DNA from: Nibrella saemangeumensis
Lineage (GTDB): Bacteria; Bacteroidota; Bacteroidia; Cytophagales; Spirosomataceae
Reading direction: 5' to 3'
DNA: 64,000 nucleotides
Assembly (NCBI RefSeq): GCF_039541915.1
Contig: NZ_BAABHD010000084.1
Location: forward strand, 124,001-188,000
Shown: positions 43,049-52,926 of the stretch, in pieces
Layout: each line of letters opens with the position of its first letter
Numbering within the stretch: position 1 is the first letter of the stretch
Notes under the pieces: model-generated
The model's database searches: none
Told to the model about the DNA's origin: nothing
Seen by the model: the letters and a program-made list of their open reading frames with translations, nothing else
Translations under genes and position numbers: made by a program

Positions 43049-43993
43049 ATGAAAGCAGCCGTATTAACGCAGTTCGGAGAGCCGGAGAATCTGGTTGTAC
43101 AGGAAGTACCAACGCCTTCGATCGGGGAGCACGAGGTACTGGTGCGGGTCAGAGCCGCCAGCATCAACCCGGTCGATATGAAAACCCGGCAGGGGAAGGC
43201 GTTTGCCAGTCAGTTAAAAGACCATCAGCCTTTAATTCTGGGCTGGGATATTTCCGGTGAGGTGGCAGAGGTGGGCGCGTCCGTGCATACCTTCCAACGG
43301 GGCGATACCGTGTTTGGGATGGTCAACTTTCCCGGCTACGGAGCGGCCTACGCCGAATACGTGGCGGCACCGGCGGCTCACCTGGCCCACAAACCCGCCA
43401 ATATTACCCATGAGGAAGCCGCAGCGGCCACCCTGGCAGCTCTGACGGCCTGGCAGGCGGTGGTGGACAAAGCCCAGCTACAGGCCGGACAGAAAATTCT
43501 GATTCATGCGGCTGCCGGTGGGGTTGGACACTTTGCCGTTCAGCTTGCCAAACACCTGGGCGCTTATGTCATTGGAACGTCATCGGCCGCCAACCGGGAT
43601 TTTGTGCTGTCGCTGGGTGCCGATGAGCATATAGATTATACCGCGCAACGGTTTGAAGATGTGGTAGCAGATGCCGATGTGGTTCTGGTGACCACCCTGG
43701 CCGATACGACCAAAGACCGGTCGGTCGATGCGCTGAAGCCGGGTGGTACGCTGGTCAGTATCCTGAGTGGTTTGTCGGGTGAGAGTGCCGAAAAGGCTGC
43801 GGCTAAAGGTATCCGGGTGGAAGCGTTTCTGGTGGCTTCAAACGGTGAACAGATGCAGCGGTTAGCCGACCTTCTGGAAACGGGTGCCTTACGATCGGAG
43901 GTATCCCTGGCGGTGCCCGTTGAGCAGATACCCGAAGCGCACCGGCAGATAGAAACGGGTAAAACCAGGGGGAAGATTGTCGTAACGTTTTAA
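43049..43993 (+). CDS. NADP-dependent quinone-oxidoreductase-like MDR enzyme
   Basis: 314 residues. MKAAVLTQFGEPENLVVQE, RVRAASINPVDMKTRQGKA, the nucleotide motif ILIHAAAGGVGHFAVQLAK and the C-terminal LAVPVEQIPEAHRQIETGKT define a medium-chain dehydrogenase without zinc ligands, the quinone oxidoreductase/enone reductase type. It reduces quinones or enones with NADPH in the cytoplasm. It ends 3 bp before the DUF1624 gene, suggesting one transcript. Confidence 0.93.
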   Translation: MKAAVLTQFGEPENLVVQEVPTPSIGEHEVLVRVRAASINPVDMKTRQGKAFASQLKDHQPLILGWDISGEVAEVGASVHTFQRGDTVFGMVNFPGYGAAYAEYVAAPAAHLAHKPANITHEEAAAATLAALTAWQAVVDKAQLQAGQKILIHAAAGGVGHFAVQLAKHLGAYVIGTSSAANRDFVLSLGADEHIDYTAQRFEDVVADADVVLVTTLADTTKDRSVDALKPGGTLVSILSGLSGESAEKAAAKGIRVEAFLVASNGEQMQRLADLLETGALRSEVSLAVPVEQIPEAHRQIETGKTRGKIVVTF

Positions 43994-43996
43994 GGC

Positions 43997-45154
43997 ATGA
44001 ACCGCATCAGCAGCATCGATTTCACCCGGGGGCTGGTCATGCTCATCATGGCGCTGGACCACGTGCGCGACCTGATGCACACCACCTCGCTGACGCAGGA
44101 CCCGACAGACCTGAGCACCACCACACCCGCCTTGTTCCTGACTCGGTGGATCACGCACCTGTGCGCGCCTACGTTTGTGTTTCTGTCGGGCACATCGGCC
44201 TATCTGTCGCTGAAGAGTCAGGGAAGAATTGCCGAAAGCGCCCGATTCCTGCGCACCCGCGGGCTCTGGCTCATTGTGCTCGAGCTGACGGTGATCAACT
44301 TTTCCTTCTGGTTTGATATCCACTTCCGCACGCTGCTCTGGCAGGTGATCGGGGCCATCGGTGCTGGTTTTGTGATCCTGTCGTTTTTGCTCCGGGTACC
44401 GGTGCGGGTAGTGGGCGTGCTGGGCCTGCTTATTGTTTTCGGCCATAATCTGCTGCCGAATGCCAGCTTTGCACCCAATGGCTCATTTGTCTGGGCCTGG
44501 CTGTTTCAGCCTAATATTTTTACCGTGTCGCCCCGGTTTACGCTGGGCATCCTCTACCCGGTCATTCCCTGGCTGGGCATTATGCTGACCGGGTATGCCT
44601 GCGGCCGGCTGTTTGAGCGACCACTGGCGCAGCGCCGGCGACTGTGGCTGGCCATTGGGGTAGCGACACTGAGCCTGTTTACGCTGATCCGATTGACCAA
44701 CCTGTACGGTGACCCGGTGCCGTGGGCACCGCAGAAAACCGGGCTGTTCACGGTCCTGTCGTTCATCAACTGCACCAAATACCCGCCATCCCTGCTGTAT
44801 ACGCTGATGACCATCGGCATCTCGTCCATCGTTCTGGCGGTAACGGATGGGGTAAAAAACCGGCTGACCGACATCGTTTCGGTCTACGGAAAAGTACCGC
44901 TGTTTTATTACCTCATTCACTGGTACGTGATTCACTCGGCCATGGTGGTCATGGTCTTGCTGCAGGGCTACCGGTGGAATGACCTGATCTTTGGCCCCTT
45001 CCGTTTCGGACGGCCCGAAGCCGGGTCTGGCGTGGACCTGCCTTATATTTACCTGATCTGGCTGGGGGTTATTGTGGCGCTGTACCCGTTATGCAAATGG
45101 TACAGCCAGTACAAGGCTTCGCGTCGGGATAGCCGGTGGCTCCGGTACGTGTAG
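43997..45154 (+). CDS. DUF1624 membrane acyltransferase-like protein
   Basis: 385 residues with about ten membrane helices. ISSIDFTRGLVMLIMALDHV and THLCAPTFVFLSGTSAYLSL are the DUF1624 signatures, shared with heparan-alpha-glucosaminide N-acetyltransferase; the conserved aspartate and histidine in MALDHVRD are present. It may move acetyl groups across the membrane, but this is by family analogy. Co-transcribed with the oxidoreductase 3 bp upstream; convergent with the kinase at 45173. Confidence 0.88.
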   Translation: MNRISSIDFTRGLVMLIMALDHVRDLMHTTSLTQDPTDLSTTTPALFLTRWITHLCAPTFVFLSGTSAYLSLKSQGRIAESARFLRTRGLWLIVLELTVINFSFWFDIHFRTLLWQVIGAIGAGFVILSFLLRVPVRVVGVLGLLIVFGHNLLPNASFAPNGSFVWAWLFQPNIFTVSPRFTLGILYPVIPWLGIMLTGYACGRLFERPLAQRRRLWLAIGVATLSLFTLIRLTNLYGDPVPWAPQKTGLFTVLSFINCTKYPPSLLYTLMTIGISSIVLAVTDGVKNRLTDIVSVYGKVPLFYYLIHWYVIHSAMVVMVLLQGYRWNDLIFGPFRFGRPEAGSGVDLPYIYLIWLGVIVALYPLCKWYSQYKASRRDSRWLRYV

Positions 45155-45172
45155 CGTTGGAGCTGACAAGGA

Positions 45173-46243
45173 TTAACGTTCGCTTTGCTTCACGGCAAAC
45201 TGACCCGTTCTGGCCGGCAAATCGCCAAGAAGAGGGAGCAGAACGGTGAAGTAGGTGTCATCTTCCTGCACCAGAATATTGTGTTGGGTCAGCATTCGGT
45301 ATTTCGCGTTGATGTTGGATAAACCAACGCCATTGCTGACTTTCGACGCATTTTTTCGCTGAAGGTTATTGCGCACCATCAGTTGACCTTCTTCGGTAGT
45401 CCGTATTTCGAGGCACAAGGGCTGGCTGGCCATGACAATATTATGCTTGACGGCGTTTTCCAGAAGCATCTGCAGGGTTAAGGGCGGCAGGCAACGGTTC
45501 AGTTGATCCGGCGACACCGACTTATGGACAATAACCCCTTTGCCATACCGCGTCTGTAACAGGTGTACGTACGAATCAATGAAGGTTAATTCCGTACTGA
45601 GCGGCACCAGTTCCTGATCGTTGGCCTGTAGCAGATACCGGTATACCGTGGACAATTCGTCGACAAACACACTGGCCCGGTTTGGCGATTCCTGGATCAG
45701 GGCCGAAAGGGCATTGAGGGAATTAAATAAAAAGTGGGGGTTTACCTGACTCTTCAGGGCATTAAACCGACTCTGCCACTGGGCCTTCAGGAGTTCTTCT
45801 TTTTCGAGGTACGTTTGCTTCCACTGTAACAACAGGTACCAGCCTTCGTAAACAGCAAAATACACCATATGGTAGAACAACTGAATACCGGAGGAGGTGA
45901 CATAATCAACCAGCCCTAACCACAACTGTTCCCGCGAACCCAGAAACACATGCATGGCGAACCGCGAAAAGATTGCGGCACTGACCAGCATTGGCGTGAG
46001 GAGTAGTAAGATCATTAACCGGTTGGGGGTACGCTCCAGACCCGGCAACTGGTCCTGCAATCGCAGCACAATCCAGCGGTTTAACTGCCAGAACAACGCT
46101 CCCGCTACCAGCCCTACAATAACGGAGTGGAGCATGTCCCTGCCGGTAGCCTCTAACCAAAAACCAAGCCGAAAAAATACGTTTCCCAACAGAAACAAGC
46201 CCACCGGACCCAGCCACCGCAAACGGGAGTCGTTCATGTGCAT
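45173..46243 (-). CDS. LytS/YehU-type sensor histidine kinase
   Basis: 356 residues from ATG 46243; a TTG at 46273 is a weaker start. Four membrane helices (about 1-135) are followed by the kinase domain. The phospho-acceptor motif is QVNPHFLFNSLNALSALIQE, then LQMLLENAVKHNIVMASQPL (N-box) and GVGLSNINAKYRML. These kinases normally work with LytTR response regulators, but none is adjacent. The only LytTR protein in the window (9054) has no receiver domain. Monocistronic. Confidence 0.9.
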   Translation of the reverse strand: MHMNDSRLRWLGPVGLFLLGNVFFRLGFWLEATGRDMLHSVIVGLVAGALFWQLNRWIVLRLQDQLPGLERTPNRLMILLLLTPMLVSAAIFSRFAMHVFLGSREQLWLGLVDYVTSSGIQLFYHMVYFAVYEGWYLLLQWKQTYLEKEELLKAQWQSRFNALKSQVNPHFLFNSLNALSALIQESPNRASVFVDELSTVYRYLLQANDQELVPLSTELTFIDSYVHLLQTRYGKGVIVHKSVSPDQLNRCLPPLTLQMLLENAVKHNIVMASQPLCLEIRTTEEGQLMVRNNLQRKNASKVSNGVGLSNINAKYRMLTQHNILVQEDDTYFTVLLPLLGDLPARTGQFAVKQSER

Positions 46244-46391
46244 CAGCGTAAAATCCTCACGATTGTTAACCAATCACCTTCCTATTCATACCAGCAGCAA
46301 TTTATTAAAATTGCCGGAAAAATGGAAGAATGAGTGTATATACGGTAATATATAGGTAAACGGGCGTTTAAACGGTGCGAACGCGTGAACC

Positions 46392-49300
46392 TCATACGTC
46401 GCTCCCCCAGCCACCACCACCGGGCGTTTCGATCCGGATGCGGTCGCCGGGTTGCAGGGGCCTGCTGAAGATGCCCGGCAGGGACTGCTCGTTGCCGTCG
46501 GCCCGAATCAGGGTCTGTTGTCCAGTCTGGCCGGGTTGCCCGCCCTGCATGCCGTACGGGGAAACAACCCGGTGCTGGCTCAGCAGGGTGGTTTGTACCG
46601 GGGCAAGAAACTCGATTTCGCGGATGATACCGTCGCCCCCGCGCCACCGGCCGGCACCGCCGGAGCCGGTGCGGATGGCAAACTGGTGCAGCCGTACCGG
46701 ATACCGCCGTTCGAGTTCTTCGGGGTCGGTCAGGCGGGTATTGGTCATGTGCTGGTGTACGGCCGAACGCCCGTTGAAACCCGGCCCAGCCCCGGTTCCT
46801 CCGCCGATGGTTTCGTAATAACCGAACTGGCTGTTGCCGAACAGGAAATTGTTCATGGTGCCCTGGCTGCAGGCTGCCAGGCCCAGCGCCTTCAGCAGCG
46901 TATCCACCAGCCGCTGGCTGACTTCTGTATTACCGCCGACAACCGCCGGGCATTGCTCGGGGGTATCGCCGAAATCTGGGTTCAGAAAAGACGATTCGGG
47001 TAGTAAAATCCGAACCGGTTCCATCAGCCCCTCGTTGAGCGGAATGTCCTTTCCCGGCCGTCCGGACCCCGGATGGCCGGACCCCAACTGGCCCGATCGA
47101 ATCCAGAGCCGTAACACGTAGAGGATGGCACTGAACAGAATGGCCCGGTTAGCGTTGAGGTTGTTTTTATGGACGTCTGAAGTGCCGGTGAAATCAAACG
47201 TAATAATCTGATTGAAGATGGTAATTGAAACGAAAATACGCTGACCATCGTCCAGCCGTTCTTCGGCTTCGAAAGTTTGGTCCTCCAGCGGAGCCAGCAC
47301 GGTCCGCAGCGCATCGGCGGAGGCCTGTTTGAGCCGGCGCATGTAATGCTGCAGGGTAGGTAGTCCGTGGTCGCGTACCAGTTTCAGCAGTGCCTGCTCG
47401 CCGGCCCGCAGGGAGGCCAACGCGGCTTCAATATCCGCCCGGTTTTCGGCCAGGGCGCGGGTGGGGTAGGGAGCCTGGGTAAACTTTTGCGCTACATCTT
47501 CCCAGCGAAAAACACCCCGCCTGACCAGGTACTGGGGTTCAAGCACAACGCCCTCTTCGGCCAGGTTTACCGCATCGGGCGGCATAGAGCCGGGCACCTT
47601 ACCGCCGATCTCGGCATGGTGGGCGCGGTTGATGACGTAGCCAAGCAACTCCCCGGCATCGGTAAAGACCCCGCTGAGCAGCGTGATGTCGGGCAGGTGT
47701 GAACCCCCATATTTGGGGTGATTGGTAATGACCACATCACCGGGGCCAATGCCAATTTTCGTCTGCACCAGCCGGGCGCAGATGCCCAGGCTGCCTAAAT
47801 GGACCGGAATGTGCGGAGCGTTGACCAGCAGTTCGGCGTTTTCGTCGAGCAGGGCGCAGGAGAAATCCAGCCGCTCTTTGACGTTGACGGAAAAGGCCGT
47901 CCGCTGCAACTGCGCCCCCATCTCCTCCGCAATGGCCGTAAAGCGCCGGGCGAATAGCTCCGTCTGGGCTACCTCGGCCAGTTCGCTGTAGGGTTCTTCG
48001 TCCGACGAGACGTATTCGGCCACGGCATTCTGGTTTGCCCGCACAACGAGCCGCCAGCCGGGTTCGATGAAGGCGGAGGAGGTTTTGTTGAGCAGCAGGG
48101 CCGGCCCCCGGAAGGTATCGCCTTCGCGGAGTTGGGTCCAGTCGTAGACGGGGTAGGAGCCCGACGTGAATATCGGTAGTACATGGGTGTGTGAAACGGG
48201 CTGGGTCGTGACCGGCTCCTCCTCCCGAACGGTGCTGACCACCACACGAATGCTTTCTACCTCAATGGTTTTGCCGGTGGGGTAGTGGCCGTAAAGCTGC
48301 TGATATTTTTCCTGGAAGGTGTCTTCGATTTTCTTTATCATCCCAACGTCATGCTTTGTCATCCCGACGATAGGAGGGATCTGTATCTTGGCCGGCTCAG
48401 TAGCGTCTGAGATCCCTCCTGGCGTCGGGATGACAAAAGCAGTTGGGTTGACAACGTCAGTCGGGACGACCAGGGGCACCTCAATCGCTGTTTCCTGCCC
48501 CTGTAGCCGCAGAAACAACAGGACAGACTGCACGGCAACAGGCGTTTCCGGACCAACATCCTGCCGTAGCGCGTCGGTAGCCTGCTGGGTAAGGCCCGCG
48601 ATGCGGTTGGCCAGTTCTGTCTCTACCGCCGAGAGTTCCTGCAGGACCGGTTGCGATACCATCCGCTCGATCCGGGCCTGTCCTATGCCATAGGCACTCA
48701 GCAGGCCACCGTCGAACGGCAGGATCAGGCGGTCGATGCCGAGCAGCCGGGCCACCGAGCAGCCGTGCAGGCCACCGGCCCCGCCAAACACCAGCAACGC
48801 ATACTCCCGGGGATCGAAGCCGCGGGCAACCGAAATTTTTCGGATGGCACCAGCCATAGCTTCGTCGGCAATGCGGGCAAAACCCAGCAGCAAATCCCGT
48901 TCGCTGATGGTGGTGCTGGTTTGTTCCGCAATGCGTTGTTGGAGTGCATGCAGCGCCGATTTTGCCTGGTCGGGAAAGACCGGAATACCAAACTGGCCGG
49001 GGTGGAGCTTGCCGAGCAGCAGGTTTACGTCGGTTATACAGAGGGGCCCTCCCGCTCCGTAGCAGGCCGGACCCGGCGCTGCGCCGGCGCTGTGCGGCCC
49101 TACCTGAAGTTGTGCCCCGTCGAACCAGCAGACCGAGCCGCCACCAGCCGCTACCGTTTCAATCGCCAGCGAGGGAAGTTGTAATTCAAAGGCATTTATT
49201 TTGGTGGTGAATCGATAATCGACCCGGTGGTCGTAGCGGGCGGTGTCGGTGCTGGTACCGCCCATATCGAGCGTCAGAATGCGCTCAATGTCCAACTCCC

Positions 49301-50291
49301 TGGCAATGGCCGCTGAGCCGATAACCCCACCGGCCGGACCACTCAGCAGACTATCTTTCGGCCTGAACAAGTCCGCTTTGACCAGACCGCCCGCGCTGGT
49401 CATCACCCGCACCGGCTGGCCACCCAACTGGCGGGTCAGGTTATCGAGGTAGGCCCGTAACACCGGCGTCAGGTAGGCATCCACCACCGCCGTTTGGGTG
49501 CGGGAAACGTACTGGATGGCCGTGGAGACGTCGGTCGATAGCGTTACAACCGGCAATCCAGCTGCCTGTAAGGCGTCACCGAGTTGTCGTTCGTGAACCG
49601 GATTACGGTAAGCGTTCAGCAGCGAAACGGCGATGGCATCAACGGCGGTGTCTTTCAGCTTTTCAACCAGTCCGGCGATCGTGTGCTCCTCTAACTTGGT
49701 TAAAACCTGCCCGCCGGCACTGATGCGCTCCTCAACTTCGTACACGTCGGTATACAGCAACTCGGGTGGGGGAATGTCGAGTTGAAACAAGTCCGGGCGC
49801 TGCTGGGTGCCGATGCGCAGCAGATCCCGGAAGCCCTTTGTGACGAGCAGCGCAACCCGGCCCCCTTTCCGTTCGAGCAACGCGTTGGTTCCCCGGGTTG
49901 TCCCCAGCCGCATATCGAGCGGAGGGAAGGGCCGGTTCAGCGGAGTTTGGGTGAGTAAACGCGTGGCCAATACCGGAGCTTCTTCGCCCGTTAACAATTC
50001 CACGGTAGCCGGTAGCTGAGCCGTTATCGATTGGTCAAGCGTTAATGCGCCATCCATGGCCAGCGAAACTACCGTAGCGATCTCCCCGGAATCGATAATC
50101 CGCAGTTGGTAGCCCTCAAAGATGGGAGCCGACAGCCAGGAGGCTTTCAGCCGAAGCTGTTGCTGATCGTCTCTAAGAATACCCCGCAGGCAACTGCTGC
50201 TCAGGACTTTCGTGCGGAGTAGCTGACTACCGGGAGCCAGCGCCATGCCGTCGGTGAAGGTACCCCCGGTGTCAATCCAGATTTGGTACAT
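46392..50291 (-). CDS. Fused 5-oxoprolinase/hydantoinase (HyuA-HyuB) with an in-frame palindromic repeat
   Basis: 1299 residues. HyuA half: MYQIWIDTGGTFTDGMALAP, then ILTLDMGGTSTDTARY (phosphate loops) and FGGAGGLHGCSVARLLG. HyuB half starts near 760: NVKERLDFSCALLDENAELL, VITNHPKYGGSHLPDI and, at the end, GSGGAGRWRGGDGIIREIEF, ending GGGGWG. The fused order matches eukaryotic-type OPLAH (ATP-dependent 5-oxo-L-proline to glutamate). Residues about 618-646 are encoded by an 84-bp palindromic repeat (48355-48438) in a linker before IEDTFQEKYQQLYGHYP. A proline/glycine micro-repeat (GQLGSGHPGSGRPG) lies near 1065. The gene follows the PIG-L stop by one base. Confidence 0.9.
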   Translation of the reverse strand: MYQIWIDTGGTFTDGMALAPGSQLLRTKVLSSSCLRGILRDDQQQLRLKASWLSAPIFEGYQLRIIDSGEIATVVSLAMDGALTLDQSITAQLPATVELLTGEEAPVLATRLLTQTPLNRPFPPLDMRLGTTRGTNALLERKGGRVALLVTKGFRDLLRIGTQQRPDLFQLDIPPPELLYTDVYEVEERISAGGQVLTKLEEHTIAGLVEKLKDTAVDAIAVSLLNAYRNPVHERQLGDALQAAGLPVVTLSTDVSTAIQYVSRTQTAVVDAYLTPVLRAYLDNLTRQLGGQPVRVMTSAGGLVKADLFRPKDSLLSGPAGGVIGSAAIARELDIERILTLDMGGTSTDTARYDHRVDYRFTTKINAFELQLPSLAIETVAAGGGSVCWFDGAQLQVGPHSAGAAPGPACYGAGGPLCITDVNLLLGKLHPGQFGIPVFPDQAKSALHALQQRIAEQTSTTISERDLLLGFARIADEAMAGAIRKISVARGFDPREYALLVFGGAGGLHGCSVARLLGIDRLILPFDGGLLSAYGIGQARIERMVSQPVLQELSAVETELANRIAGLTQQATDALRQDVGPETPVAVQSVLLFLRLQGQETAIEVPLVVPTDVVNPTAFVIPTPGGISDATEPAKIQIPPIVGMTKHDVGMIKKIEDTFQEKYQQLYGHYPTGKTIEVESIRVVVSTVREEEPVTTQPVSHTHVLPIFTSGSYPVYDWTQLREGDTFRGPALLLNKTSSAFIEPGWRLVVRANQNAVAEYVSSDEEPYSELAEVAQTELFARRFTAIAEEMGAQLQRTAFSVNVKERLDFSCALLDENAELLVNAPHIPVHLGSLGICARLVQTKIGIGPGDVVITNHPKYGGSHLPDITLLSGVFTDAGELLGYVINRAHHAEIGGKVPGSMPPDAVNLAEEGVVLEPQYLVRRGVFRWEDVAQKFTQAPYPTRALAENRADIEAALASLRAGEQALLKLVRDHGLPTLQHYMRRLKQASADALRTVLAPLEDQTFEAEERLDDGQRIFVSITIFNQIITFDFTGTSDVHKNNLNANRAILFSAILYVLRLWIRSGQLGSGHPGSGRPGKDIPLNEGLMEPVRILLPESSFLNPDFGDTPEQCPAVVGGNTEVSQRLVDTLLKALGLAACSQGTMNNFLFGNSQFGYYETIGGGTGAGPGFNGRSAVHQHMTNTRLTDPEELERRYPVRLHQFAIRTGSGGAGRWRGGDGIIREIEFLAPVQTTLLSQHRVVSPYGMQGGQPGQTGQQTLIRADGNEQSLPGIFSRPLQPGDRIRIETPGGGGWGSDV
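48355..48438. repeat. 84-bp palindromic repeat inside the oxoprolinase coding sequence
   Basis: Left arm TTTGTCATCCCGACGATAGG and right arm CCTGGCGTCGGGATGACAAA pair with about two mismatches over 27 bases around a 27-base centre containing CTCAGTAGCGTCTGAG. The total is exactly 84 bases, 28 codons, so the frame is kept. Degenerate half-copies (CATCCCAACGTCA, GTCAGTCGGGACGAC) flank it. Ends and centre (TAGTAGCGT/CAGTAGCGT) match the intergenic element at 58794-58893. Confidence 0.85.
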
Positions 50292-50292
50292 G

Positions 50293-52800
50293 CTACTTGC
50301 CTGCCGAAATCATATTGGCAAACAGCCGGTAGGCACCGGGTACGCCGGCGGGCAGTTCGCGGAAGAACGAGAGGCCGGTGTACATGAAATGCCCCTTGCC
50401 GTATTTGGCGTAAATCAGGCTACCCTGCTTCGGCGCTTCGTTGGTGTCGTTGGCGGAAAACAGCGGCTCGTAGGCTTTGTCCCACTCCTGTGCAAAGTAC
50501 AGACCCCGTTCCTGAATCCAGTTTTCGAAGTCCTTCTGGGTAATTTTGTTCGGGGTATTGAGCAACGGATGCTGCGGATTCAGGAAGGTAATGGCCGCAT
50601 CTTCTTCAGCTACCCGCTCGCGACCCACCGTAAACGGATAGGGACCAAGCTGATTGACCTTTAGCCCATTCTGGATGAAGGAGCCACCGGGCGTTACATA
50701 CTGGACAATCATGGTGCCGCCGTTGCTGACGTACTCCATCAGTTTTGCCTGGTAGTTCTTCAGCCACTCCTCCGTGTTATACGCCCGGACGCCCACCACA
50801 ATGGCGTCGTATCCCGCTAAGTTCCTGTTGAGGTCGGCTTCGTTGAGCATGGTGACCTGCGTACCCATCTGCCGGAGGGCAGCCGGTACTTCATCCCCGG
50901 CCCCGGCAATGTAGCCGATGGTTTTGGCCTTCACCTTTACATCCAGTTTCACCAGTTTGGCTTCGGCGGGGGGGAAGAGCGTTTGGGTCGGAATGTGCTT
51001 GTACTGGATCAGCCGCAGGCCCGTGGTGAAGGTGCCGGTATTGGTCGTCATAACCGCCCGTAGCCTCCCGTCGGCAGCGCGACCGGCGGGTGTGACGGTG
51101 AAGGTTACCCGCTGTTCCTGAAACTTGTCTTTCAGGCTGAACGGCAGTTGCGCCGGCTCCACCCGCCAGCCTTCCGGCGTCTCCAGCTTCAGGGTGCCGG
51201 AGACATTGGCCCGACCCGCTTTCAGAATGACCTCCACGGTTTTTGGGGTATTATCCGCGAAGACATACACCCGCTCGGCCAGGTTGGCGGTGACGTCGGG
51301 CTGAATCACAAACGGCCGGTAGATTTCACCGTCGACGGGGTCGGTAGACTTATAGACCCAAGGCCGGGAGAAGGTAAACGGCTGGCCGTTGATGTCGAAC
51401 GTGAATTCAGCCGTCAGGGCGGGCGGATTCTCAGGCAAGCCTATTAATCGTTGATCATCCACCTGAAACAGGCCCCGGTCGAGCGGTTTTTGCAGCCAGT
51501 AGGGTTGCGAAATGGGCTGGTTGCGGGCAATCGTGACCGTAAAGGGAAATAGCTGCTGATCGTTGGCCTTGAGGGGCAGCGTCAGGGAAGTGTCTTTATT
51601 GACTTCCGGCAGCCGGATTCTGGTCAGTTGCACCGGTATGCTACTGCGGTTAACCGCGTTCAGGTTTACCCGTACCGTTTCGTTCGGGGTGGCGGCATAG
51701 AGGGTGGGGTTCGCTTCAAACCACAAGCCCAGGCAGTCCTGAATCAGCTTCTCGACCTCCTGTTTTTTGGCGGCTACGTAGGTATTGGTAGCATCCAGCT
51801 TCTGCAACTCCCGGTAGAGGGTTACCAGCGTCGGCACGGAAGCCGACGGCTGTTCGGGTCGGAAAGCCGCGATTGCCTGGTTGACCAGTTCCTGCACCCG
51901 GCCGCTGTTGGGGACGCGCTTCCAGGTGAGGTCTACGCCGTCAAACGGGTCCTGCTGCACCGGGTCGCCGTTTTTCACCAGCAGGTAGTCGATGCGGGAG
52001 CCGCGGCTGGCGGGTACGCCAAAGCCCTGACTTTTGTGCTGGCTCCGGCTTTCGGCGGCAATTTCGCCGTATGATTTGCCGAGCAGCGGATTATACACGC
52101 CGGTTTCTACGCCGACCATGTTGCCGGCTTCTTCGGGTTTTTTGTTGCTCAGAAACGCACCCGGAATAAAGATATTCCACATGATCCGCTTCGCCTTCCA
52201 GGGTTTTACGTAGGCAAGCTGTTCAGGGTACTTCGTGGGATCACCGGAAATTTTAAAGGCTTCTTCGGCCAGGTAACCCGAGGCACTGTGGTGCCCGTGT
52301 CCGGCGCGGGCGTCGGGGGGAAAGCGGGTAATAATAACGTCCGGCTGAAACCGGCGAATCCGCCAGACCACGTCGGCCAGTACTTTATCCTGCCCCCAGG
52401 TCCGAACGGCCTCATCCGTCGACTTCGAGAAACCGAAGTCATAGGCCCGGCTGAAGAACTGCTGTGGCCCATCGATGCGCCGGGCGGCCAGCAGTTCCTG
52501 GGTACGGATAAGGCCAATATTTTCGCCCTGCTCCGTGCCGATCAGGTTCTGACCACCGTCCCCCCGCGTCAGCGACAGGTAAGCGGTACGCACCTGACGC
52601 TCATTGGCCAGGTAAGTGAGCAGCAGCGTATTTTCGTCGTCGGGGTGGGCCGCGACGTACAGCGCCGAACCGACGACATTGAGTTTTTTGAGGTCATGCA
52701 GGATGTCGCCCGCGGCCGCCGACTGGTACGGCTGAGCAACCGCCCAGGCCGACAGGCCGAGCAGGGAAAACAGGAATAGGGACAGTTTAGGGATGCGCAC
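50293..52800 (-). CDS. Secreted PIG-L (LmbE) family deacetylase
   Basis: 835 residues from GTG 52800, which begins a clean signal peptide (RIPKLSLFLFSLLGLSAWAV-AQ); a TTG at 52839 would add 13 residues and no internal ATG exists. The zinc motif AHPDDE appears in ALYVAAHPDDENTLLLTYLA, with RFPPDARAGHGHHSASG supplying the later histidine ligand (HGHH). The catalytic domain takes about the first 300 residues. The rest has beta-sandwich segments and a C-terminal GATase-like block (YDAIVVGVRAYNTEEWLKN). It should remove acetyl groups from N-acetyl sugars in the periplasm. Operon with the oxoprolinase. Confidence 0.88.
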   Translation of the reverse strand: MRIPKLSLFLFSLLGLSAWAVAQPYQSAAAGDILHDLKKLNVVGSALYVAAHPDDENTLLLTYLANERQVRTAYLSLTRGDGGQNLIGTEQGENIGLIRTQELLAARRIDGPQQFFSRAYDFGFSKSTDEAVRTWGQDKVLADVVWRIRRFQPDVIITRFPPDARAGHGHHSASGYLAEEAFKISGDPTKYPEQLAYVKPWKAKRIMWNIFIPGAFLSNKKPEEAGNMVGVETGVYNPLLGKSYGEIAAESRSQHKSQGFGVPASRGSRIDYLLVKNGDPVQQDPFDGVDLTWKRVPNSGRVQELVNQAIAAFRPEQPSASVPTLVTLYRELQKLDATNTYVAAKKQEVEKLIQDCLGLWFEANPTLYAATPNETVRVNLNAVNRSSIPVQLTRIRLPEVNKDTSLTLPLKANDQQLFPFTVTIARNQPISQPYWLQKPLDRGLFQVDDQRLIGLPENPPALTAEFTFDINGQPFTFSRPWVYKSTDPVDGEIYRPFVIQPDVTANLAERVYVFADNTPKTVEVILKAGRANVSGTLKLETPEGWRVEPAQLPFSLKDKFQEQRVTFTVTPAGRAADGRLRAVMTTNTGTFTTGLRLIQYKHIPTQTLFPPAEAKLVKLDVKVKAKTIGYIAGAGDEVPAALRQMGTQVTMLNEADLNRNLAGYDAIVVGVRAYNTEEWLKNYQAKLMEYVSNGGTMIVQYVTPGGSFIQNGLKVNQLGPYPFTVGRERVAEEDAAITFLNPQHPLLNTPNKITQKDFENWIQERGLYFAQEWDKAYEPLFSANDTNEAPKQGSLIYAKYGKGHFMYTGLSFFRELPAGVPGAYRLFANMISAGK

Positions 52801-52926
52801 AGCTAAAACAGAATAAAAGTCTGAATGCCAATTTGACAAAAATAAAGATGGACTTTCGGATTTAAGTATTCTGTATCAAAATATTAACCTTTTATCTTAA
52901 AAATGGTCTATTGGCGCGGGCTTCTA

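Noticed and set aside
48300..48480. Frameshift or assembly error in the oxoprolinase
   Set aside because: The inserted palindrome is exactly 84 bases and the frame is conserved with family motifs on both sides.
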